The position numbers and the translations under genes were made by a program. DNA of 64,000 nucleotides from positions 154,108,627 through 154,172,626 of the forward strand of contig NC_053036.3 of the NCBI RefSeq assembly GCF_002575655.3, given 5' to 3'. Under the pieces are notes generated by a model. That model saw only the letters and a list, made by a program, of their open reading frames with translations, had not been told where the DNA came from and did not search any database. This stretch comes from Aegilops tauschii subsp. strangulata (Eukaryota > Streptophyta > Magnoliopsida > Poales > Poaceae). Shown here piece after piece: positions 36,017 to 47,499 of this stretch. Numbering within the stretch: the first letter of the stretch is position 1; each line of letters begins with the position of its first letter.

Positions 36017-36649
36017 ATGGGGACGTGGACCCGCATCATGAGGGCAACTTCAGCGACCCACTCCGGCAAGAGCGCGGCCGGAACCACCATGCGTGTGTTA
36101 GCAAGCTATGTGAGCGTGGCAGCAATCTGCGACTGGGCAGCTAAGGCAGCCCAAGCGGCCGTTGTTGCTTCTCAGGTAGCGGCAGCAACATCTGCCCCGG
36201 GGATAGCAATTGGCGAGAGCAGCACAACAATTGACCGTTCTGCAGCGGCGGCCTTAGCCCTGATGGAGGCCGCCCATGAGCATGTCGAGGCCACCCACGC
36301 CCAGCTCCTGGCGATCACCACACAAATCGAACGAAGATTCTCCGACAACGGTCGGCAGCCCACGGTCGAAGAGTTGGCAATCGCTGAGAGCGTTTGAGCA
36401 GCCGTCCGTTCCTTCACGGCATAGCTTGCCACGACAGAGCCCGTCCAAGCCCAAATCGTGGCCGCCCACGCCCAGCTCGTGGCGGCCTTTTCCAAAGAGA
36501 TGGTGGACACGGATGGCAAGATGCTTGCCGAGTATGGTGTGATGGATAACATGGAGCCCCTTCCCCAGGAGATCGTCGGGCCAGCTGGACAAGGAGGAGG
36601 TGGCGGAGATCCGAGCGCCCGCCGGAGTAGTACTCTTTGTTTAATTTAG
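36017..36649 (+). pseudogene. Alanine-rich single-exon hypothetical protein, two in-frame stops
   Basis: ATG at 36017 opens 126 codons (MGTWTRIMRATSATHSGKSA at the start) ending in TGA at 36395-36397. The same frame continues through a TAG near 36423 to TAA-terminated sequence at 36649, 211 codons in all. Composition is Ala/Gln/Glu-rich, and two related segments (HEHVEATHAQLLAITTQI and VQAQIVAAHAQLVAAFSKEM) suggest an internal repeat with helical, possibly coiled-coil character. The stretch is more GC-rich than its flanks, like a grass host gene. I recognise no family. It may be a decayed host gene or a gene fragment carried by a transposon. Confidence 0.45.
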
Positions 36650-37137
36650 AGCATCAGTCTTTAATTTCTTCGAGTAATGGTTTACGTCAGCTGACTCTGT
36701 TTAATTGCTGAACTTGCTCGATTAAGAAGTGTGGGTGTGCTGTAGGCTCCTTTGTGTACCCAAATTATACAATGACGTGGATGACCACTTTAACCAGGGA
36801 TATCCGGACCAAAATTTGTACGTTCAAACTCATCACACATGGGGTAAGCTATATGAATCATTTGTGATATTCACATATCGTACACAGTGTTGAATAAGGG
36901 ACCGTGTTTGATGACACTTTGCACGCCAGTTTTTTCACTGCACCGAGCCAAAAATTTCGGCTTCCGTGGAAATATCTACCTCCCCGCCCCCTCTCCCTTA
37001 CCAAAAGCCACATTTCCCCTATTTCTGCCTTCCTTTCCAAGTTCAATCCTTCACTCCTTGCTTGCAGCGCCACCTCCTCGCCGGTGACCCTCCTTCACGC
37101 CGCTCGGCCTCGCCGATCCAGGCAGGTAATCCGCACC
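36650..37137. other. Flank between pseudogene and CACTA element, nothing recognised
   Basis: It contains a CT-rich stretch (36970-37080) resembling a 5' UTR and first exon (CCGGTGACCCTCC), ending in GGCAG|GTAATCC, a possible donor at 37125/37126. That would be cut off 12 bases later by the CACTA terminus at 37138, so this may be a host gene first exon interrupted by the transposon. Confidence 0.35.
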
Positions 37138-37669
37138 CACTACAAAAAAAAGACACATTCGTGACATTTTGGGCTGAACAATTTTTTCTGTCATTCTTAT
37201 GACACTTTTGTGACGACAATTGTGACAAAACACGGTATCATCATAGATGTGGTGGGCCCCTACTTCTATGACAAAAAAATCATGACAGAAAATGGGCTTT
37301 TCGTCCTGGGCGGGCCGGAGACGCAACTGCATGACATTCTTTGGGCCGTTCATGACGGAAAAAATCATGGTAGAAGCAAGGGCAAGGAAAATATCGGGGA
37401 GTTCCCAGTTACGATGGGTGGTCGGGGCCAAGTGATGCACGGAGGGTTGCGCGTTTTCTCTCATATACGTACGCGTGTGTGTGTGCGAGGCGTTGGGCTC
37501 TAACTGAACCTGAGCGAGGCGTTCACTTACTGAACCCGAGCGATTGCACTGGCTACGTTACTAAACCCGAGCGATCGATCCCTGGTCGTTAACTGAACTC
37601 GAGCGATTCCTTCGCTACTGCTACTAACTGAAGTCGATTGAACCTGCTGCCTCTTGATGAACAATGAGC

Positions 37670-38510
37670 ATTATTGGTGGTTGGATGAACAGTTCCCGGT
37701 GGGGGTTGGATGAACAGGACCCCGTGGTAGTAGAGGTCGTTCCCGCTGGATGAACAGGAACCCGACCGAGCTGGTTGGGGGACGAACAGGACCCCGTGGA
37801 GGGCTGGTTGAAAAGTAGCCGGTGGAGGGCTGGATGAACAGTAGCCCGTGGAGGGCTGGTTGAACTGGACCCCGTGTGGAGGGCTGGTTGAACAGTAGCC
37901 GGTGGAGGCTGGATGAACAGGACCCCGAGGTGAACAGTAGCTGGTGGAGGCCGGAGGAAGTCGACGGTGGATGAACAGTAACAGGTGGAGGCTGGAGGAA
38001 GTCGATGGTGGATGAACAGTAGCCCGTGGAGGCTAGAGCGAGGCAGTACATGGTGGACGAACAGTAGGTACATCGGTACGCCAGCCCCCTCCCGATGAAC
38101 AGGACCCCCGTTTCGACCATAGGCGCTCCAACACAAGTCCGTTTCCACCGTTTTGCGGTACGCCACACCCCTGCCGATCAACAGCACCCCGTTTCGACCG
38201 TTCGAGCTCGAACACAAGTCCATTTCCTCCGTTTTTGGGTATGCCAGACCCTTCTTGATGAATAGGACCCCGTTTCGACCGTACTCGGTCGAACACAAGG
38301 CCGTTTTCATCCGTTTTGCAGTACACCATAACCCGTTCCGGCTGTTCTGTCCAAGCCCGTTGGCTCCCATGGAACACGACCCATTCTGACCCAGTCTGTT
38401 ACCTCTCGATGAACAGGACATGTTCCGACCAAGTCACTTGACTCCTGGTGAACACGACGCTGTTTCCTCCATTCGGACCCAGCCGGTTAGCTGAAGATGA
38501 ACAGGACAAC
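37670..38510. repeat. CACTA subterminal array 1
   Basis: The motif TGAACAG(G/T)A(C/G)CCCGTGGAGG recurs roughly every 25-45 bp from 37677 to 38040. It is followed by three units of about 73 bp starting CCCCGTTTCGACC (38105, 38187, 38266). Such arrays are typical binding platforms for CACTA transposases. The open frames here are repeat artefacts. Confidence 0.75.
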
Positions 38511-38526
38511 ATCGCTACCGTCCATT

Positions 38527-38531
38527 GCCTC
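38527..38531. other. Left target-site duplication of Copia 2
   Basis: GCCTC precedes the 5' LTR and ACCTC (47222-47226) follows the 3' LTR. Four of five bases agree, consistent with one later mutation. Confidence 0.65.
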
Positions 38532-40261
38532 TGAAGGAAATATGCCCTAGAGGCAATAATAAAGTTGTTATTTATATTTCCTTATATCATGATATATGTT
38601 TATTATTCATGCTAGAATTGTATTAACCAGAAACTTAGTACATGTCTGAATACATAGACAAACTAAGTGTCACTAGTATGCCACTACTTGACTAGCTCGT
38701 TGAATCAAAGATGGTTAAGTTTCCTAGCCATAGACATGAGTTGTCATTTGATTAACGGGATCACATCATTAGAGAATGATGTGATTGACTTGACCCATTC
38801 CGTTAGCTTAGCATTCGATCGTTTAGTATATTGCTATTGCTTTCTTCATGACTTATACATGTTCCTATGACTATGAGATTATGCAACTCCCGAATACCGG
38901 AGGAACACTTTGTGTGCTACCAAACGTCACAACATAACTGGGTGATTATAAAGGTGCTCTACAAGTGTCTCCGATGGTACTTGTTGAGTTGGCATAGATC
39001 GAGATTAGGATTTGTCACTCCGATTGTCGGAGAGGTATCTCTGGGCCCTCTCGGTAATACACATCACTATAAGCCTTGCAAGCAATGCAACTAATGAGTT
39101 AGTTGCGGGATGATGTATTACGGAACGAGTAAAGAGACTTGTCGGTAACGAGATTGAACTAGGTATTGAGATACCGACGATCGAATCTCGGGCAAGTAAC
39201 ATACCGATGACAAAGGGAACAACGTATGTTGTTATGCGGTTTGACCGATAAAGATCTTCGTAGAATATGTAGGAGCCAATATGAGCATCCAGGTTTCGCT
39301 ATTGATTATTTACCGGAAACGTGTCTCGGTCATGTCTACATAGTTCTCGAACCCGTAGGTTCCACACGCTTAACGTTCGGTGACGATCGGTAATATGAGT
39401 TTATGTGTTTTGATGTACCAAAGGTAGTTCGGTGTCCCGGATATGATCACGGACATGAAGAGGAGTCTCGAAATGGTCGAGACATAAAGATCGATATATT
39501 GGATGACTATGTTTGGACATCGGAAGGGTTCCGGGCAAGTTCGGACAAATACCGGAGTACCGGGGGGTTACCGAAACCCCCCGGGGAGTGTAATGGGCCT
39601 ATTGGGCCTTAGTGGAGAAGAGGAGGGGCGGCCAGGGCAGGCCGCACCCCCTCCCCCTCTAGTCCAAATTGGACAAGGAGGGGGGCGGCGCCCCCCTTTC
39701 CTTCCCCCTCTCTCCTCCTTCCGTCTCTCCTACTCCTACTCTTGGAAGGTTTGGAGTCCTACTCCCGGTGGGAGTAGGACTCCCGTTGGGGCGCGCCTAG
39801 GAGGGCTGGCCCCTCCTCCACTCCTTTATATACGGAGGAGAGGGGACCCCATAAACACACAAGTTGATCAGTTGATCTTTTAGCCGTGTGTGGTGCCCCC
39901 CTCCACCATAATCCACCTCGGTTATATTGTAGCAGTGCTTAGGCGAAGCCCTGCGTCGGTAGCATCATCATCACCGTCATCACGCCGTCGTGCTGACGGA
40001 ACTCTCCCGCGAAGCTCTGCTGGATCGTGAGTTCGTGGGACATCACCGAGCTGAAGATGTGCTGAACTCGGAGGTGCCGTGCGTTCGGTACTTGGATCGG
40101 TCGGATTGTGAAGACGTACGACTACATCAACTGCGTTCTCATAACGCTTGCGCTTACGGTCTACGAGGGTACGTGGACGACACTCTCCCCTCTCGTTGCT
40201 ATACATCACCATGATCTTACGTGTGCGTAGGATTATTTTGAAATTACTACGTTCCCCAACA
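38532..40261 (+). repeat. Copia 2 5' LTR (1730 bp)
   Basis: It starts TGAAGGAAATATGCCC and ends TTACTACGTTCCCCAACA. The TATA box (TTTATATACG) is at 39825-39834. Confidence 0.93.
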
Positions 40262-40262
40262 G

Positions 40263-40278
40263 TGGCATCCGAGCCAGG
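40263..40278 (+). other. Primer-binding site of Copia 2
   Basis: TGGCATCCGAGCCAGG begins one base after the 5' LTR. It is a variant of the initiator-Met-tRNA site. Confidence 0.8.
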
Positions 40279-41495
40279 TTTATGCGTAGATGTTATATGC
40301 ACGAGTAGAAGACAAGTGAGTTGTGGGCGATACTAGTCATACTGCTTACCAGCATGTCATACTTTGATTCGGTGGTACAGTTGGATGAAGCAGCCCAGAC
40401 CGACATTACGCGTACGGTTACGCGAGACTGGTTCTACCGACGTGCTTCGCACACAAGTGGCTGGCGGGTGTCAGTTTCTCCAACTTTAGTTGAATCGAGT
40501 GTGGCTACGCCCGGTCCTTTTGAAGGTTAAAACAACACATACTTGACGAAATATCGTTGTGGTTTTGATGCGTAGGTAAGAACGGTTCTTGCTCAGCCCG
40601 TAGCAGCCACGTAAAACTTGCAACAACAAAGTAGAGGACGTCTAACTTGTTTTTGCAGGGCATGTTGTGATGTGATATGGTCAAGACATGATGCTAAATT
40701 TTGTTGTATGAGATGATCATGTTTTGTAACAGAGTTATCGGCAACTAGCAGGAGCCATATGGTTGTCGCTTTATTGTATGAAATGCAATCGCCATGTAAT
40801 TGCTTTACTTTATCACTAAGCGATAGCGATAGTCGTAGAAGCAATAGTTGGCGAGACGACAACAATGCTACGATGGAGATCAAGGTGTCGCGCCGGTGAC
40901 TATGGTGATCATGACGGTGCTTTGGAGATTGAGATCAAAGGCAGAAGATGATGATGGCCATATCATATCACTTATATTGATTGCATGTGATGTTTATCTT
41001 TTATGCATCTTATTTTGCTTAGATCGACGGTAGCATTATAAGATGATCTCTCACTAAATTTCAAGGTATAAGTGTTCTCCCTGAGTATGCACCGTTGCGA
41101 AAGTTCGTCGTGCCGAGACACCACGTGATGATCGGGTTTAATAAGCTCTACGTTCACATACAACGGGTGCAAGCCAGTTTTGCACACGCAAAATACTCGG
41201 GTTAAACTTGACGAGCCTAGCATATGCAGATGTGGCCTCGGAACACTGAGACCGAAAGGTCGAGCGTGAATCATGAAGTAGATATGATCAACATAGTGAT
41301 GTTCACCATTGAAAACTACTCCATCTCACATGATGATCGGACATGGTTTAGTTGATATGGATCGCGTGATCACTTAGATGATTAGAGGGATGTCTATCTA
41401 AGTGGGAGTTCTTAAGTAATTTGATTAATTGAACTTTAATTTATCATGAACTTAGTACCTGATAGTATTTTGCATGTCTATGTTGTTGTAGATAT
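40279..41495 (+). other. Copia 2 leader between PBS and gag
   Basis: About 1.2 kb of untranslated leader, as usual in BARE-like elements. The same leader is found reversed in Copia 1 (27600-28860). No gene is present; it probably includes packaging and dimerisation signals. Confidence 0.65.
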
Positions 41496-42290
41496 ATGGC
41501 CCGAGTTGTTGTTCTGTTGAATTTTAAAGCGTTCCTTGAGAAAGCAAAGTTGAAAGATGATGGTAGCCATTACACGGACTGGGTCCGTAACTTGAGGATT
41601 ATCCTCATTGCTGCACAGAAGAATTATGTCCTGGAAGCACCGCTAGGTGCCAAACCCACTACAAGAGCAACGCCAGATGTTATGAACGTCTGGCAGAGCA
41701 AAGCTGATGACTACTCGATAGTTCATTGTGGCATGCTTTAGGTCTTAGAACCGGGACTTCAAGGACATTTTGAACGTCATGGAGCATATGAGATGTTCCA
41801 GGAGTTGAAGTTAATATTTCAAGCAAATGCCCGGATTGAGAGATATGAAGTCTCCAATATGTTGTATAGCTGCAAGATGGAGGAGAATAGTTCTGTCAGT
41901 GAGCATATACTCAAAATGTCGGGGGTATAACAATCACTTGATTCAACTGGGAGTTAATATTCCGGATGATAGTGTCATTGACAGAATTCTTCAATCACTG
42001 CCACCAAGCTACAAGGGCTTCGTGATGAACTATAATATGCAAGGGATGGATAAGACAATTCCCGAGCTCTTCCGATGCTAAAGGCTGCGGAGGTAGAAAT
42101 CAAGAAGGAGCATCAAGTGTTGATGGTCAACAAGACCACTAGTTTCAAGAAAAAGGGTAAAGGGAAGAAGGGGAATTTCAAGAAGAACGGCAAGCAAGTT
42201 GCTGCTCAAGTGAAGAAGCCCAAGTCTGGACCTAAGCCTGAGACTGAGTGCTTCTACTTCAAAGGGACTGGTCACTAGAGGCGGAACTTC
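41496..42290 (+). pseudogene. Copia 2 gag
   Basis: ATG at 41496 gives 81 codons including LEKAKLKDDGSHYTDWVRNL and IILIAAQKNYVLEAPLG, then a stop at 41739-41741. The coding sequence continues in other frames (41827-42081, 42075-42278). The nucleocapsid knuckle reads CFYFKGTGH, then TAG at 42276-42278 where Trp is usual, then RRNFPKY. Two Cys are replaced by Phe, so the zinc site is destroyed. Confidence 0.88.
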
Positions 42291-42824
42291 CCCAAGTATT
42301 TGGCGGATAAGAAGGATGGCAAGGTGAACAAAGGTATATGTGATATACATGTTATTGATGTGTACCTTACTAATGCTCGCAGTAGCACCTGGGTATTTGA
42401 TACTGGTTCTGTTGCTAATATTTGCAACTCGAAACAGGGACTACGGGTTAAGCAAAGATTGGCTAAGGACGAGGTGATGATGCGCGTGGGAAATGGTTCC
42501 AAAGTCGATGTGATCGCGGTCGGCACGCTACCTCTACATCTACCTTCGGGATTAGTTTTAGACCTGAATAATTGTTATTTGGTGCCAGCGTTGAGCATGA
42601 ACATTATATCTGGATCTTGTTTGATGCGAGACGGTTATTCATTTAAATCTGAGAATAATGGTTGTTCTATTTATATGAGTAATATCTTTTATGGTCATGC
42701 ACCCTTGAAGAGTGGTCTATTTTTGATGAATCTCGATAGTAGTGATACACATATTCATATATTGAAGCTAAAAGATGCAGAGTTGATAATGATAGTGCAA
42801 CTTATTTGTGGCACTGCCATTTAG
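42291..42824 (+). pseudogene. Copia 2 protease and start of integrase region
   Basis: The catalytic motif VFDTGSVANICN is at about 42390-42428, and the open frame runs to TAG at 42824. The last 60 bases enter the GAG-pre-integrase domain, which continues in another frame from 42806, so a frameshift separates protease and integrase. Confidence 0.85.
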
Positions 42825-43753
42825 GTCATATTGGTGTAAAGCGCATGAAGAAACTCCATTCTGATGGACTTTTGGAATCACTTGATTATGAATCACTTGG
42901 TACTTGCGAACCATGCCTCATGGGCAAGATGACTAAAATGCCGTTCTCTGGAACTATGGAGCGAGCAACAGATTTGTTGGAAATCATACATGCTGATGTA
43001 TGTGGTCCGATGAATGTTGAGTCTTGCGTCGGGTATCGTTATTTTCTCACCTTCACAGATGATTTGAGCAGATATGGGTATATCTACTTGATGAAACATA
43101 AGTCTGAATCATTTGAAAAGTTCAAAGAATTTCAGAGTGAAGTGGAAAATCATCGTAACAAGAAAAGAAAGTTTCTACGATCTGATCGTGGAGGAGAATA
43201 TTTGAGTTATGAGTTTGGTCTTCATTTGAAACAATGCGGAATAGTTTCGCAACTCACGCCACCCGGAACACCACAGCGTAATGGTGTGTCCGAACGTCGT
43301 AATTGTACTTTACTAGATATGGTGCGATCTATCATGTCTCTTACTGATTTACCGCTATCGTTTTGGGGTTATGCTTTAGAGACGGTTGCATTCACGTTAA
43401 ATAGGGCACCATCTAAATCCGTTGAGACGACGCCTTATGAACTCTGGTTTGGCAAGAAACCAAAGTTGTCGTTTCTTAAAGTTTGGGGCTACGATACTTA
43501 TGTGAAAAAGCTTCAACCTGATAAGCTCGAACCCAAATCAGAGAAATGTGTCTTCATAGGATACCCAAAGGAGACTGTTGGGTACACCTTCTATCACAGA
43601 TCCGAAGGCAAGATATTCTTTGCTAAGAATGTATCCTTTCTAGAGAAGGAGTTTCTCTCGGAAGAAGTGAGTGGGAGGAAAGTAGAACTTGATGAGGTAA
43701 CTGTACCTGCTCCCTTATTGGAAAGTAGTTCATCACATAATCTGTTCGTGTGA
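42806..43753 (+). pseudogene. Copia 2 integrase
   Basis: It opens WHCHLGHIGVKRMKKLHSDG, then CEPCLMGKM (zinc-binding HHCC). Catalytic residues D in HADVCGPM (about 42995), D in RSDRGGEY (about 43182) and E in GVSERRN (about 43290) are all present. The C-terminal part (TPYELWFGKKPKLSFLKVWG) is also intact. A 315-residue open stretch is preserved, the longest of this element, ending at TGA 43751-43753. Confidence 0.9.
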
Positions 43754-44912
43754 CTTCTACACCAATTAGTGAGGAGCTAATGATGATGATCATGTAACTT
43801 CAGATGAAGTTACTACCGAACCTTGTCGGTCAACCAAAGTAAGATCCACACCAGAGTGGTACGGTAATCCTGTTCTGGAGGTCATGTTACTTGAGCATGA
43901 TGAACCTACGAACTATGAGGAAGCGATGATGAGCCCAGATTCCGCAAAATGGCTTGAGGCCATGAAATCTGAGATGGGATCCATGTATGAGAACAAAGTG
44001 TGGACTTTGGTTGACTTGCCCAATGATCGGCAAGCCATCGGGAATAAATGGATCTTCAAGAAGAAGACTGACGCTGATGGTAGTGTTACTGTCTACAAAG
44101 CTTGACTTGTTGCGAAAGGTTTTCGACAAGTTCAAGGAGTTGACTACGATGAGACTTTCTCACCCGTAGCGATGCTTTAGTCCGTCCGAATCATGTTAGC
44201 TATTGCCGCATTTTATGATTATGAAATTTGGCAAATGGATGTAAAGACTGCATTCGTGAATGGATTTCTTGAAGAGTTGTATATGATGCAACCTGAAGGT
44301 TTTATCGATCCAAAGGATGCTAACAAAGTGTGCAAGCTCCAGCGATCCATCTATGGGCTGGTGCAAGCATCTCGGAGTTGGAATAAACATTTTGATAGTG
44401 TGATCAAAGCATATGGTTTTATACAGACTTTTGGAGAAGCCTGTTTTTACAAGAAAGTGAGTGGGAGCTCTATAGCATTTCTAATATTATATGTGGATGA
44501 CATATTGTTGATTGGAAATGATATACAATTTCTGGATAGCATAAAAGGATACTTGAATAAGAGTTTTTCAATGAAAGACCTCGGTGAAGCTGCTTATATA
44601 TTGGGCATCAAGATCTATAGAGATAGATCAAGACGCCTAATTGGACTTTCACAAAGCACATACCTTGATAAAGTTTTGAAGAAGTTCGAAATGGATCAAG
44701 CAAAGAAAGGGTTCTTGCCCGTGTTACAAGGTGTGAAGTTGAGTCCGACTCAATGCCCGACCACTACAGAAGATAGAGAGAAAATGAAAGATGTTCCCTA
44801 TGCTTCAACCATAGGCTCTATCATGTATGCAATGTTGTGTACCAGACCAGATGTTTGCCTTGCTATTAGCTTAGCAGGAGGGTACCAAAGTAATCCAGGA
44901 GTGGATCACTAG
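43754..44912 (+). pseudogene. Copia 2 reverse transcriptase
   Basis: Fragments 43884-44105 (SAKWLEAMKSEMGSMYENKV) and 44193-44912 are in one domain. The catalytic YVDDILLIGND is intact at about 44492-44524. Stops occur at 44103-44105 (TGA) and near 44179 (TAG), and a TAG at 44910-44912 follows GVDH, where Trp is usual. It would copy element RNA to DNA but cannot be made as one protein. Confidence 0.9.
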
Positions 44913-45473
44913 ACAACGGTCAAGAACATCCTGAAATACCTGAAAAGGACTAAGGATATGTTTCTCGTTTATGGAGGTGACAAAGAGCTCGTCATAAATG
45001 GTTACATCGATGCAAGCTTTGAGACTGATCCGGATGACTCTAAGTCACAAACCGGATATGTATTTATATTGAACGGTGGAGCTTTCAATTGGTGCAGTTC
45101 TAAGCAAAGCGTCGTGGCAGGATCTACGTGTGAAGTGGAGTACATAGCTGCTTCGGAAGCAGCAAATGAAGGAGTCTGGATGAAGGAGTTCATATCCGAT
45201 CTAGGTATCATACCTAGTGCATCGGGTCCAATGAAAATCTTTTGTGACAATATTGGTGCAATTGCCTTGGCAAAGGAATCCAGATTTCACAAGAGAACCA
45301 AGCACATCAAGATACGCTTCAATTCCATCCGCGACCAAGTCAAGGAGGGAGACATAGAGATTTGCAAGATACATACGGATCTGAATGTTGTAGACCCGTT
45401 GACTAAGCCTCTCTCACGAGAAAAGCATGATCAGCACCAAGACTCCATGGGTGTTAGAATCATTACTGTGTAA
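44913..45473 (+). pseudogene. Copia 2 RNase H and pol C terminus
   Basis: It includes GYIDASFETDPDDSKSQTGY, then CEVEYIAASEAANE, FCDNIGAIALAKE and HTDLNVVDPLTKPLSREKH. The RNase H acidic residues (D in YIDAS, E in VEYIA, D in CDN) are kept. It ends at TAA 45471-45473. Confidence 0.9.
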
Positions 45474-45490
45474 TCTAGATTATTGACTCT

Positions 45491-45506
45491 AGTGCAAGTG
45501 GGCGAC
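45491..45506 (+). other. Polypurine tract of Copia 2
   Basis: AGTGCAAGTGGGCGAC lies directly before the 3' LTR start TGAAGG. It is purine-rich, at the position where plus-strand synthesis is primed. Confidence 0.7.
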
Positions 45507-47221
45507 TGAAGGAAATATGCCCTAGAGGCAATAATAAAGTTGTTATTTATATTTCCTTATATCATGACAAATGTTTATTATTCATGCTAGAATTGTATTA
45601 ACCGGACACTTAGTACATGTGTGAATACATAGACAAACTAAGTGTCACTAGTATGCCTCTACTTAACTAGCTCATTGAATCAAAGATGGTTAAGTTTCCT
45701 AGCCATAGACATGAGTTGTCATTTGATTAACGGGATCACATCATTAGAGAATGATGTGATTGACTTGACCCATTCCGTTAGCTTAGCATTCGATCGTTTA
45801 GTATATTGCTATTGCTTTCTTCATGACTTATACATGTTCCTATTTCTATGAGATTATGCAACTCCCTAATACTGGAGGAACACTTTGTGTGCTACCAAAC
45901 GTCACAACGTAACTGGGTGATTATAAAGGTGCTCTACAGGTGTCTCCGATGGTACTTGTTGAGTTGGCATAGATCGAGATTAGGATTTGTCACTCCGATT
46001 GTCGGAGAGGTATCTCTGGGCCCTCTCGATAATAGACATCACTATAAGCCTTGCAAGCAATGCAACTAATAAGTTAGTTGCGGGATGATGTATTACGGAA
46101 CGAGCAAAGAGACTTGCCGGTAACGAGATTGAGCTAGGTATTGAGATACCGACGATCGAATCTCGGGCAAGTAACATACCGATGACAAAGGGAACAACGT
46201 ATGTTGTTATGCGGTTTGACCAATAAAGATCTTCGTAGAATATGTAGGAGCCAATATGAGCATCCAGGTTCCGCTATTGGTTATTGACCGGAAACATGTC
46301 TCGGTCATGTCTACATAGTTCTCGAACCCGTAGGGTCCGCACGCTTATGGTTCGGTGACGATCGGTAATATGAGTTTATGTGTTTTGATGTACCGAAGGT
46401 AGTTCAGAGTCCCGGATATGATCACGGACATGAAGAGGAGTCTCGAAATGGTCGAGACATAAAGATCGATATATTGGATGACTATGTTTGGACTTCGGAA
46501 GGGTTCCGGGCAAGTTCGAACAAATACCGGAGTACCGGGGGTTACCGGAATGCCCCGAGAAGTGTAATGGGCCTATTGGGCCTTAGTGGAGAAGAGGAGG
46601 GGCGGCCAGGGCAGGCCGCGCACCCCCTCCCCCTCTAGTCCGAATTGGAAAAGGAGGGGGGCGGCGCCCCCTTTCCTTCCCCCTCTCTCCTTCTTCCCTC
46701 TCTCCTACTCCTACTCTTGGAAGGGTTGGAGTCCTACTCCCGGTGGGAGTAGGACTCCCCTTGGGGCGCGCCTAGGAGGGCCGGCCCCTCCCCCTCCTAC
46801 ACTCCTTTATATACGGAGGAGGGAGCCACCCCATAAATACGTACGTTGATCAGTTGATCTTTTAGCCATGTGCGGTGCCCCCCTCCACCATAAGCGCTTA
46901 GGCGAAGCCCTGCGTCGGTAGCATCATCATCACCGTCATCACGCTGTCGTGCTGGCGGAACTCTCCCGCGAAGGTCTGCTGGATCGTGAGTTCGTGGGAC
47001 GTCACCGAGCTGAACTTGTGCCGAACTCGGAGGTGCCGTGCGTTCGGTACTTGGATCGGTCGGATCGTGAAGACGTACGACTACATCAATCGCGTTCTCA
47101 TAATGCTTCCACTTACGGTCTACGAGGGTACGTGGACGATACTCTCCCCTCTCGTTGCTATGCATCACCATGATCTTGCGTGTGCGTAGGAATTTTTTTG
47201 AAATTACTACGTTCCCCAACA
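45507..47221 (+). repeat. Copia 2 3' LTR (1715 bp)
   Basis: It starts TGAAGGAAATATGCCC and ends ACGTTCCCCAACA, with a TATA box at 46805-46813. It is followed by ACCTC, the right target repeat. Confidence 0.93.
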
Positions 47222-47499
47222 ACCTCTCCATGTACACAAGCCCTGGCCGTCTATATGCACGAGTACGTGTTTCGAGACCCCGCTCGTATGTACGTACGTG
47301 GTCGTATTTTTTGGCGTGTGGCTGTATGTACGTGTACACGGTTTAGGCGGGACAGCCTAAACTGCTACGTGGGGGGCTCTACTATGACTTGTGCCACTAC
47401 TTACTCGGCCACATTTCATCATTGCAGAGCGACCGATCAACCAGTATGTACGTACACGTTCGGGACAAGACAGACAATGCTACGTACGCCTCGACCAGG

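Larger units (their letters stand above)
38532..47221 (+). mobile_element. Complete BARE/Angela/WIS-like Copia retrotransposon 2, coding region broken
   Basis: Two LTRs (38532-40261 and 45507-47221), PBS, gag, protease, integrase, RT, RNase H and polypurine tract are all present in Copia order (integrase before RT). The near-matching 5-bp target duplications show a single insertion into the CACTA element. The LTRs are close but not identical (39564-39572 has GGGGGGTTA where 46536 has GGGGTTA), so it is not very recent. Length is about 8.69 kb. Confidence 0.93.

Noticed and set aside
36172..36592. Minus-strand frames of 112-126 codons opposite the Ala-rich pseudogene
   Set aside because: They are shadows of the plus-strand repeat-rich sequence, with no promoter or independent features.
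37624..38421. 265-codon minus-strand frame
   Set aside because: It is a translation of the CACTA subterminal tandem repeat.
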